From: JAJPHU01 sp035553375
Lineage (GTDB): Bacteria; Planctomycetota; Planctomycetia; Gemmatales; Gemmataceae
DNA length: 25,244 nucleotides
NCBI GenBank assembly: GCA_035553375.1
Contig: DATNCY010000212.1
Coordinates: 1-25,244, forward strand
Direction of reading: 5' to 3'
This document shows, piece by piece, positions 8,032-14,936 of this stretch (positions are counted from its first letter, which is position 1; every line of letters begins with the position of its first letter). Below the pieces are notes generated by a model. That model did not search any database. It was not told the origin of the DNA and was given only the letters and a program-made list of their open reading frames with translations. The translations under genes were made by a program, and so were the position numbers.

Positions 8032-8826
8032 ATGCATGTTCTCACCGCCATCCCGGTCTATAACGAAGCGCGGCACGTCGAGAGCGTCCTTCACGAAGTG
8101 CGGCGTTATAGTCCTCGTATCCTCGTCGTCAACGACGGTTCGACCGACGGAACCGCCGATATTTTGGCACGTCAGGACGGCTTAGAGGTTATCACGCATT
8201 CGGTCAATCGCGGTTACGGCGCGGCCCTGATCTCCGCTTTTACCTACGCCCATCAGCAATCCATCGATGTCCTCATCACCATGGACTGCGACGGCCAGCA
8301 TGAGCCGTCGCGCATCCCGGTGTTGTTGGAAGCGATCCACGATGCCGACATCGTCTCCGGCAGCCGCTATCTGCGCGACTTCCATCAGGATACGCTCGCG
8401 CCGCAGGATCGACGCCGTATCAATCGGGAAGTCACCACGGAGTTGAACCGCCGTCTCGGTCTAAATTTGACCGATTCTTTCTGCGGCTTCAAAGCGTACC
8501 GCCGCGAAGCGTTGGAGCGCTTGCACATCACGGAAACCGGCTGGGGCATGCCGTTGCAATTATGGGTTCAGGCTGCCCGCCTGGGACTGCGCATCAAAGA
8601 GGTGGGCGTACCGCGTCTGTATCTCGATCCCAACCGCGCCTTCGGCGGCGTACTCGACGACGCGGAGCAGCGTTTGGCGTACTATCGGCAGATTATCGCC
8701 TCTGCCGAAGAATCAATGCAGAATGCAGAATGCAGAATGCAGAATGAAAACCAAGAAGGAATGCAGAATTCTTCCCATTCTGCATTCTGCATTCTGCATT
8801 CTGCATTCAAGAGGGCTTGTCCGTGA
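8032..8826 (+). CDS. Family 2 glycosyltransferase (dolichyl-phosphate mannose synthase-like)
   Basis: This is a GT-A fold enzyme expected to move a sugar from a nucleotide donor to an acceptor, perhaps a polyprenyl phosphate. Visible motifs are the N-terminal AIPVYNEA, NDGSTDGT (about 34-41), and the metal-binding D-x-D in MDCDGQHEP (D85, D87). TDSFCGFKAYRR and the TGWGMPLQLW region follow. There are no membrane helices, so it is the short, soluble type. The conserved protein ends near residue 228. The last 36 residues (from MQNAEC) are translated GCAGAAT repeat and should not matter for catalysis. The stop overlaps the start of the next gene (GTGA), so the two are translationally coupled. 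The donor and acceptor cannot be read from sequence. Confidence 0.9.
   Translation: MHVLTAIPVYNEARHVESVLHEVRRYSPRILVVNDGSTDGTADILARQDGLEVITHSVNRGYGAALISAFTYAHQQSIDVLITMDCDGQHEPSRIPVLLEAIHDADIVSGSRYLRDFHQDTLAPQDRRRINREVTTELNRRLGLNLTDSFCGFKAYRREALERLHITETGWGMPLQLWVQAARLGLRIKEVGVPRLYLDPNRAFGGVLDDAEQRLAYYRQIIASAEESMQNAECRMQNENQEGMQNSSHSAFCILHSAFKRACP
8715..8808. repeat. Inverted heptamer array, GCAGAAT family, at glycosyltransferase 3' end
   Basis: The left arm (8715-8746, 4.6 copies of AATGCAG) and right arm (8776-8808, 4.7 copies of the complement) are perfectly complementary over 32 bases. The 29-base loop holds one further copy at 8760-8767. The whole element is inside the open frame and codes for the protein tail. 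The next gene's ribosome site begins directly after it. Confidence 0.95.
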
Positions 8827-10448
8827 GCGAACGGACTGCCCTGCGTGCCCCGACCCACGACGGCGCCGTCGTCGCCGAACCGCCTTTGCGTGAGGCCGGC
8901 ACCGCGCTGGCGAGCAATCGTCGGCGTCTGCAAACGCACGCCGACAATCACGCTCTCCTCGGCCGTCCCTGGACCGACCTGCGCCGCCAAGCCCGTCAGA
9001 GCGCCGTCGCCGCGGCGCTCGAATATCTGGGGGAAAATCCGAAATCCGAAATCCGAAATCCGAAATCCGACACGCTTCTCGTAGCGGGACATCAGCCGGA
9101 GTTGTTTCATCCCGGCGTCTGGGTCAAGAACTTCGCGTTGTACGGCCTGGCCCGCGCTCACCACGCAACCTCGCTCAACCTCGTCGTCGATAACGACACC
9201 GTGAAAACGACGGCGCTGCGCATCCCCACGCCTGCCGCGACGGAGAAAGATCGGCCGCACGCACGGCCGATCCTGTACGATCGCTGGACCGGCGAGACTC
9301 CTTATGAAGAGAAGACGATTAGCGATCGTGAGTTGTTCGCCAGCTTCGCCGAGCGAGCCGGCGCACTGCTGCGCGGCTGGCATTATGAGCCGTTGCTGCC
9401 GTCGTTCTGGGCCGAGGTGTTGCAACAAACGGAGCGCTCGCCGCTGTTGGGCGAGTGCTTCGCGGCGGCCCGGCGGACATTCGAGCGCGACTGGGGCTGT
9501 CACAATTTGGAAGTGCCGCTCAGCACGCTCTGCCGCACCGAGCCATTCGCCTGGTTCGCCTGTCACCAACTCGCCCATTTGCCGCGCTTTCACACGCTGT
9601 ACAACGCCATCGTCGCCGACTATCGCCGCAGCCACGGCATCCGCAGCCGCAATCATCCGGTGCCCGATCTCGCGGTCGAAGGCGATTGGCTGGAAGCGCC
9701 GTTTTGGGGTTGGCGAGCCGGGAGTGTCAATCCCCGGAGAAACCGGCTGTTCGCGCGCAGGCACGATGATCGAATCGAACTGCGCGCCGGCGATGAGGCT
9801 TGGCCGAGTTTGCCTTGGCCGCAAGAAGGACGCGCCGAGACGGCGGTGAAAGCGTGGCAGGCATTGGAGGGACAAGGTTTCAAGGTCCGTAGTCGCGCGT
9901 TGACGACTACGCTGTATGCTCGGCTATTTCTGGCCGATCTATTCATCCACGGCATCGGCGGCGGCAAATATGATGAATTGACGGATGAATTGATCCGCCG
10001 TTTCTACGAGTGCGAGCCGCCGATTTATATCGTGCTGTCGGCGACGCGCTGGCTGCCGCTGCCGCGCGCCGCGGTAAGTGTGGAGGATCGCCGCCGCCTG
10101 GCGCGTGCGGTGCGCGATGTGCATTTCAATCCGCAGCGTTATCTCGACGAAACCGCGACCAGCGACAATCTCGCGGAACTGGCGGAGCAAAAGCAAGCGT
10201 GGATCGCGCGCCGAGCCGCGACCGTCCGGGAGCGCCGCGAACGCTTTCACATGCTGCGCACGCTCACGGAGCAACTGCGTCATCCGCTGCGTCCGCGCGA
10301 AGACCAACTGCGGCAGGCGTTGGCGCGCTGCGAGCGTCAACTGCGCGCCAACGCCGTGCTGCAACGTCGCGATTACTCCTTTTGTCTGTTCCCCGAGAAC
10401 ATTCTGCGTCCTTTCTGCACGCAATTCCTTGGCGAACGGCCGGCGTAA
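8823..10448 (+). CDS. BshC-like protein of unknown function
   Basis: The 541-residue product has no signal peptide. GTG 8823 is chosen as start because it overlaps the previous stop in a GTGA and has GAGGG 7 bases upstream; TTG 8817 is an alternative. AGHQPELFHPGVWVKNF (about 93-110) resembles the GQQ-x-GLF-x-GP motif near the N-terminus of the bacillithiol synthase BshC. FIHGIGGGKYDELTD (about 380) fits the same superfamily. The C-terminal part is charged and helical (Arg/Glu-rich, probably coiled coil). No BshA- or BshB-like gene is present, so a bacillithiol role is not supported. Residues about 71-90 are five translated AAATCCG units (NPKSEIR) just before the conserved motif. The last four residues (ERPA) come from an inverted repeat. 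Confidence 0.8.
   Translation: MSERTALRAPTHDGAVVAEPPLREAGTALASNRRRLQTHADNHALLGRPWTDLRRQARQSAVAAALEYLGENPKSEIRNPKSDTLLVAGHQPELFHPGVWVKNFALYGLARAHHATSLNLVVDNDTVKTTALRIPTPAATEKDRPHARPILYDRWTGETPYEEKTISDRELFASFAERAGALLRGWHYEPLLPSFWAEVLQQTERSPLLGECFAAARRTFERDWGCHNLEVPLSTLCRTEPFAWFACHQLAHLPRFHTLYNAIVADYRRSHGIRSRNHPVPDLAVEGDWLEAPFWGWRAGSVNPRRNRLFARRHDDRIELRAGDEAWPSLPWPQEGRAETAVKAWQALEGQGFKVRSRALTTTLYARLFLADLFIHGIGGGKYDELTDELIRRFYECEPPIYIVLSATRWLPLPRAAVSVEDRRRLARAVRDVHFNPQRYLDETATSDNLAELAEQKQAWIARRAATVRERRERFHMLRTLTEQLRHPLRPREDQLRQALARCERQLRANAVLQRRDYSFCLFPENILRPFCTQFLGERPA
9035..9069. repeat. In-frame tandem heptamer array, AAATCCG, one orientation
   Basis: Five exact AAATCCG copies lie inside the BshC-like gene, with no inverted partner nearby. 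Thirty-five bases plus flank keep the frame open and add NPKSEIR units. The lack of any sequence change between copies suggests recent arrival or expansion. Confidence 0.93.
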
Positions 10449-10509
10449 GCCGGCTGGTATAGTATCCACCAGCCCACACCAGCCGGCTTACGCCGGCCGT
10501 TCGCCAAGG
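10427..10509. terminator. Perfect 32-bp inverted repeat shared by two converging gene ends
   Basis: The arms 10427-10458 and 10478-10509 are perfectly complementary with a 19-base loop. Each arm codes, on its own strand, for the last residues GERPA and a TAA stop of the gene that runs into it. One arm recurs alone at 7108-7136. It may act as a two-way terminator, but it is a dispersed repeat by origin. Confidence 0.75.
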
Positions 10510-10787
10510 ACTGCCCTTCCGCGCAGACGTTGCCAGCCGCGCGCGATTGCCAGGGTTGCCAGCCCCAGCGAAACCAAAACCAGCGCCCTCGGCGCCGGCA
10601 CCGCCGCCACGTCGGGAGAGGGAGAGTTCGGCTGATTGGATTCCGCATACGTCGTGACGGTGGGTTGGCTGGCAGTGTCGATAGTGCCGGTGACCAAGGC
10701 TCCGCTGGGATCGCTCGAAATGGGCGATTGATTGGCAGTGCCGTAATTTTGCAGCAAGGAGAAGGAAAACATACGGATTATTCGCAT
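10488..10787 (-). CDS. PEP-CTERM-like tail protein, probably a remnant
   Basis: The 99-residue frame has a Ser/Thr/Pro-rich N-terminal half without a signal peptide. It ends in the layout of a PEP-CTERM sorting tag: a proline motif (VPAP in place of VPEP), one hydrophobic helix (ALVLVSLGLATLAIA) and a basic end (RGWQRLRGR). Proteins with such tags are normally secreted and processed by an exosortase, which needs an N-terminal signal peptide. The lack of one and the absence of a ribosome site suggest a broken gene whose front is lost. The final residues (LGERPA) are from the inverted repeat. Confidence 0.4.
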   Translation of the reverse strand: MRIIRMFSFSLLQNYGTANQSPISSDPSGALVTGTIDTASQPTVTTYAESNQPNSPSPDVAAVPAPRALVLVSLGLATLAIARGWQRLRGRAVLGERPA

Positions 10788-10871
10788 GGGAGTAGGTCTT
10801 TCTGTTAGAGCGCATCGAAGAATAAGGGTTAAAGTTTCCGCGCGTCCGCAGTTTAGCGTCTGTCTCGGAAG

Positions 10872-10900
10872 CCCCTCTCTCCCGTACTCGGGGGAGAGGA
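10872..10900. repeat. Intergenic inverted repeat
   Basis: CCCTCTCTCCCG and CGGGGGAGAGG pair with one mismatch around a 4-base loop. It lies between the PEP-CTERM-like remnant and the Cys-rich gene. It could be another dispersed palindrome; no U-tract follows. Confidence 0.55.
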
Positions 10901-11001
10901 AGAAAGAATTTCAAAATCCACAGGCACTCCCTGGCCGCCGGGTCGCTTCCGCTTCAGATTGCTGCTGACATCACTAGCCGCCTTTGCTATGAGGCTGCGC
11001 C

Positions 11002-11035
11002 CGTAGTCAGGCTGACAGCCTGATACCCGGCTACG
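11002..11035. repeat. REP-like palindrome with GTAG foot
   Basis: TCAGGCT-GAC-AGCCTGA (11007-11023) is a perfect 7-bp hairpin directly preceded by GTAG. An outer CGTAG/CTACG pair brackets the whole. A tetranucleotide GTAG at the foot of a short hairpin is the hallmark of REP sequences moved by RAYT (TnpA-REP) transposases. No such gene is in the window. It lies in the leader region of the Cys-rich gene. Confidence 0.5.
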
Positions 11036-11063
11036 AAGTCTTAGGAACAAGGAGGTCCGACCC

Positions 11064-12425
11064 ATGTTGATGCGATACTGGCAAGCCGCGATCGTCGCGG
11101 CGGCCGTGGCTCTGACGGCGAACACCGCGCGAGCCGAAGCTCCGCCGGCGCAAAGCGCTTGTGGCGATTGCTGCAAGGAACAGGGCTGTTGCAAGAATAA
11201 ACCGTGCGGCGAGACGAGTTGCCCGTACATCCTCTTCGGCACAGCCGCGAAGCCCGACTTCGTAATTCAAGCGTCCGGTTGCAAAGCGGAGGGCTGCTGC
11301 AAGAGTGGAACGTGCTGCAAGGACAAAAAATGCTGCACGGCCAACGAGTGCGGCAAGTGCGCTAAGGAATGCTGCAAGAGCAAGGATTGCTGCCAAGGGA
11401 AGTGCGGCGCTGGCTCTGGTTGCTGCGCGGTCAAGAGCAAGAAGGTGAAGAAACGCGGGGCCGTCACGCCGATCATCGTGGTGGTGCCGATGCTGATGCC
11501 CTCGCCGGCGATGCCGGTGTGCGGGCCGGTCGATCCGGCGGCACTGATGCAGTTGCGCCAACAATATTCAGGATGCGGGATGCCGTTTCCGCCACCGATG
11601 CCGATGTTGGCGCCGCCGGGCCTGCCGCAACCTCCCATGCCGTCGCAATCGGTCGGTTTGCCCGTACCTCCGCCGTGCTATGGCTATCCGCCGTGCGGAA
11701 CGGCGATGTGCGCTCCGATGCCCTGCCCGGACGCCGTTCTCTCGAAAGCGGATAGGGGCGTCGATTCCTGGCTGTCGCTGTTCGAGATGGCGGCCGATCT
11801 TTGCCACTCCCCGGTGCCGTCGATGTGTTTGTCGGCGCTGGGCCTGGCCGCCGATCTCTACGGGCAGACGTGGAGCGGTGGAATGACGCTCCCTTCGGGG
11901 CACTATCTTGAGCATCCGCCGCAGTACAGTTCGTCGCCCTTGCCGATGCCGCGTGAACTGGCGGCCCAGGAAGCCGCCGTGTCGATGATCTTACCGCCCA
12001 CGGTAGGGACGGCCTATGCTTCGGCGCGGCCCACGGCGATACCGTGCAGCGTCGCCGAATCGCTTCCGTCGCCGACGCCCACGGCGAAGGTGTGCATCAC
12101 GGCGGATTGGTACGGTTCGGCGCTCGAAATGAGCATCAACGACGATGCCTGCCTGTCCAGCAAGAAGATGACCCTTACGGTGGGTGACCGCCCGCTCACG
12201 TTGACCACGGTGGACGGTCAGGTCCGCGTCCGCGCGGGCGAACTCAGTGGCAAGGCCGATTGTGTCTGCACCAATCGCAAGGACAGCCTTATTCTCGAAG
12301 GCAATGCCGTCCTGCACTTACGCAAGACGGGCCAGCAACCCGAGGTAGTAAAGGCCGAACGTATTGAACTGAATCTCGCCACCGGCTCGATCACTCTTCA
12401 ATCGGCCAACACGTCGTCACACTAA
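11064..12425 (+). CDS. Secreted cysteine-rich, metallothionein-like protein
   Basis: The 453-residue product starts with a signal peptide (about 1-24, ending ARA). AAGGAGG at 11049-11055 gives a strong ribosome site 8 bases from the ATG. Residues 33-124 hold 23 cysteines, mostly as CC pairs spaced by short Lys/Gly/Glu linkers (GCCKSGTCCKDKKCC), as in metallothioneins. A Pro/Met-rich segment follows (about 140-235), with several more Cys. The C-terminal 100 residues look like repeated beta strands (SLILEGNAVLHL, VKAERIELNLATGSI), vaguely like the LptA/OstA fold. Binding of soft metals such as Cu, Zn or Cd outside the cytoplasm is my inference; no metal transporter or metal-responsive regulator lies next to it. 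It is preceded and followed by palindromic repeats. Confidence 0.85.
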   Translation: MLMRYWQAAIVAAAVALTANTARAEAPPAQSACGDCCKEQGCCKNKPCGETSCPYILFGTAAKPDFVIQASGCKAEGCCKSGTCCKDKKCCTANECGKCAKECCKSKDCCQGKCGAGSGCCAVKSKKVKKRGAVTPIIVVVPMLMPSPAMPVCGPVDPAALMQLRQQYSGCGMPFPPPMPMLAPPGLPQPPMPSQSVGLPVPPPCYGYPPCGTAMCAPMPCPDAVLSKADRGVDSWLSLFEMAADLCHSPVPSMCLSALGLAADLYGQTWSGGMTLPSGHYLEHPPQYSSSPLPMPRELAAQEAAVSMILPPTVGTAYASARPTAIPCSVAESLPSPTPTAKVCITADWYGSALEMSINDDACLSSKKMTLTVGDRPLTLTTVDGQVRVRAGELSGKADCVCTNRKDSLILEGNAVLHLRKTGQQPEVVKAERIELNLATGSITLQSANTSSH

Positions 12426-12443
12426 AGATCGAGCGTGAAATCG

Positions 12444-12510
12444 CGGCCCGATGTGGCCGCTTGCGGCTTAGCGACTGAACTGCTAAGCCGCAAGCGGCCA
12501 CATCGGGCCG
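12444..12510. terminator. Perfect 29-bp inverted repeat after Cys-rich gene
   Basis: The arms 12444-12472 and 12482-12510 pair without a mismatch around a 9-base loop, 19 bases after the stop codon. It could end transcription, but no U-tract follows. Its sequence is unrelated to the other inverted repeats here. Confidence 0.65.
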
Positions 12511-12665
12511 TTCGCCTCACTTGCCAGCCACTTGCCGTACCGCGAACTTCCCTCTTCCGCTAACGCTCTTTCTGACGGATAATCAGACGACGTGAACTTC
12601 GTTCATTGATAAAGGTTCCGGGTTCCGCGCGAGCGGACTCGTTTCCGAGGACAGGGACGACGGAT

Positions 12666-14927
12666 ATGAGCGAGGCCGGCACCACCTACGAAGGCTCTCT
12701 GCTGCTCACGCTCGAAGAGATCAGCCAGCTGGTCGCGCACAGCCACAATTCAAGCGAGACGCTGGCGAACATCGTCCGCCTCATTCAGGGCCGCTTTCAC
12801 ACCGCTGTTTGTTCGGTGTATTTCTTTGTGCCCGAGCGCGGCGAACTGGTTCTGGGCGCCACCGTCGGACTCGAAGCCGAGGCGATCGGTCGAGTGCGCA
12901 TGCGTTTGGATGAGGGGCTGACGGGGCTGGTGGCTCAGAAGATGGCACCCGTGTCGGTCGCCGACGCCTTCGCGCATCCGCGCTTCAAATATTTCCCGGA
13001 AGCCGGCGAGGATCCGTATCACTCGTTCCTTGGCGTGCCGCTCGTCGAGGGCGGATCGCTGCAAGGCGTGCTGGTCGTGCAGACGCGCGAGCCACGGCTG
13101 TTCTCGCCCAGCGAGGTGCGCATGTTGGTGACGGTGGCGGCTCAGTTGGCCGCCCTGGTCGGCGATGCGCTGCTGCTCGAACATGTGTCCGCCGTCGCCC
13201 ACCCCTCCGCCACGGTCGGGCTGCCGGTTGAATCCCCTGGGGCGACCAAACTGCAAGGCGTGGCCCTCAGTCCGGGCATTGGTCTAGGGCAGGCGTATGT
13301 GGTCGATGCGATCGAGGAATGGCGGTGTGACGTGCCGCTGCGCAGCCGCGATCCCGACGCGGAGCGTCCCCGGCTGGCCGAGGCGATGGACCGCGCTCGC
13401 GATGAGATCACGCGACTGAGCCAGCGCATCTCCGAACTGGTCGGTGAGGATCACGGCGCTATTCTGCAAGCGCAACTCCTCATCATGCAGGATCGCACCA
13501 TTGAGCAAGACCTGGACGCTTGCCTGAGCAATGGGGCGACCGCCGAGGGCGCGCTGCTGACCACACTGGATAAATACGTCGCCGCTCTGCAAAAAGTGGC
13601 CACGCCTTTCTTTCACGAACGTATTTACGATATAAAAGACGTTTTCCATCGTGTTTTATGGCAATTACGCCCCCGGCAGCCGGCGGACCCGGCCGGCGAT
13701 CGTCTCGTATTGATCGCGCGGGAAGCGTCGGTGATGGAACTGTTCGCCGTCGATCTCGATCGGCTGGCGGCGGTGGTCGTCGAGCATGGTGGACCGCAGA
13801 GCCACGCCGCCATCCTGGCGCGCAGTCTCGGTATTCCGATGGTCGGCCAGATTGCCGACTTCGCTGCTCTGTCGCACTCCGGCCGGCGTTTGCTCGTCGA
13901 TGGTGCCGCCGGCACGGTGCTGCTCGATCCGGCACCCTTGTGCGTGGTGCCGCCTAGCGGGGTCGAGGCAGCCGTTGACCGTGAGGCAGCGCCGCCGACG
14001 CCCGGACTTCCCAGCGTCGAGGTCAATATCAATCTCTTGTACGAAGCGCGTTCGGCCGTGCGTCAGGGAGTTGGCGGCGTCGGTCTGTATCGCAGCGAAT
14101 TTCTCTTCCTTGCGCGTCGCTCGCTGCCAACGGAGGAAGAACAAGTCGGCATCTATCGCAAACTGTTGCAGATGATGAAGGGCCGGCCCGTGACCATCCG
14201 CACCTTCGATCTGCGGCCGGACAAGTTGGCGGCTTATTCGCACCTTGGTTCGGCGGCGACGCGGCCTTTCGATTGGCGACTCGTGTTGGAATCGCCGCCC
14301 TTGCAGCAACTTTTTCAGGATCAAATTCGCGCCATCTTGCGTGCCTCCACCGAGGGGCCGGTGCGCATCCTCATCCCTTTGGTGACGAGCGGCGAACTGC
14401 TCGATTTCGTCATCGAAACCGTGGCGACGGCTCGCGCCGGCCTGAAGCGTGAGGAGTTGCCATCCGCCGTCGAGGTGCCTCTGGGCGTGATGATCGAGGT
14501 GGCGGCGGCCGCTTCGCTGGTGCCCGAATGGTCCGAACACGTTTCGTTCTTCGCCCTCGGCACCAACGATCTGACGGCGTCCGCTCTCGGACTCGACCGC
14601 GATGATCCGCTGATCGCGCGTCAGGCCGACGCGCTGCATCCAGGCTTGGTGCGTCTGATCCATGATGTTGTCTCCGACGCGCACGCCGCGAACCGGCCAG
14701 TGTCCGTATGCGGCGAGATCGCCGCCGATCCGCTCGGCGCACTCGCCCTCGCCGCTCTCGGCGTCGATACGCTGAGCGTGCCCGTCAATCAGTTCGCCGC
14801 CACGCGGCAGGCGTTGGCGGGCTGCTCCGTGGAGGCGCTGGCGGAATTGAAACAGCAATTGCTGCGGCAACGCACAACCAGTGCCATCCGGGCGCTGCTT
14901 CAGGAATCTTCGCCGCGCCGCGAATAG
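12666..14927 (+). CDS. ptsP: PtsP-type phosphoenolpyruvate-protein phosphotransferase (enzyme I Ntr)
   Basis: The 753-residue product takes phosphate from PEP and passes it to an HPr-like protein. An N-terminal GAF domain (about 10-170) marks it as the nitrogen-type PtsP and not sugar-type PtsI. The HPr-binding/N-terminal domain follows (about 195-330). The swivelling domain has the phospho-His in GGPQSHAAILARSLGIP (H380). The C-terminal PEP-binding barrel has GLYRSEFLF, TFDLRPDK, ALGTNDLTA and the catalytic Cys in SVCGEIAADP (C682). All key residues are present. ATG 12666 is chosen because the GAF domain begins just after it; an in-frame extension to 12606 is possible. No HPr or EIIA gene is nearby, so its partners must be elsewhere. 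GATAAT at 12578-12583 could be a -10 box without a good -35. Confidence 0.92.
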   Translation: MSEAGTTYEGSLLLTLEEISQLVAHSHNSSETLANIVRLIQGRFHTAVCSVYFFVPERGELVLGATVGLEAEAIGRVRMRLDEGLTGLVAQKMAPVSVADAFAHPRFKYFPEAGEDPYHSFLGVPLVEGGSLQGVLVVQTREPRLFSPSEVRMLVTVAAQLAALVGDALLLEHVSAVAHPSATVGLPVESPGATKLQGVALSPGIGLGQAYVVDAIEEWRCDVPLRSRDPDAERPRLAEAMDRARDEITRLSQRISELVGEDHGAILQAQLLIMQDRTIEQDLDACLSNGATAEGALLTTLDKYVAALQKVATPFFHERIYDIKDVFHRVLWQLRPRQPADPAGDRLVLIAREASVMELFAVDLDRLAAVVVEHGGPQSHAAILARSLGIPMVGQIADFAALSHSGRRLLVDGAAGTVLLDPAPLCVVPPSGVEAAVDREAAPPTPGLPSVEVNINLLYEARSAVRQGVGGVGLYRSEFLFLARRSLPTEEEQVGIYRKLLQMMKGRPVTIRTFDLRPDKLAAYSHLGSAATRPFDWRLVLESPPLQQLFQDQIRAILRASTEGPVRILIPLVTSGELLDFVIETVATARAGLKREELPSAVEVPLGVMIEVAAAASLVPEWSEHVSFFALGTNDLTASALGLDRDDPLIARQADALHPGLVRLIHDVVSDAHAANRPVSVCGEIAADPLGALALAALGVDTLSVPVNQFAATRQALAGCSVEALAELKQQLLRQRTTSAIRALLQESSPRRE

Positions 14928-14936
14928 GAGATTGTC

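Noticed and set aside
8682..9875. 397-residue minus-strand frame opposite the glycosyltransferase/BshC-like junction
   Set aside because: Antisense to conserved genes; part of it is only the complement of two heptamer arrays.
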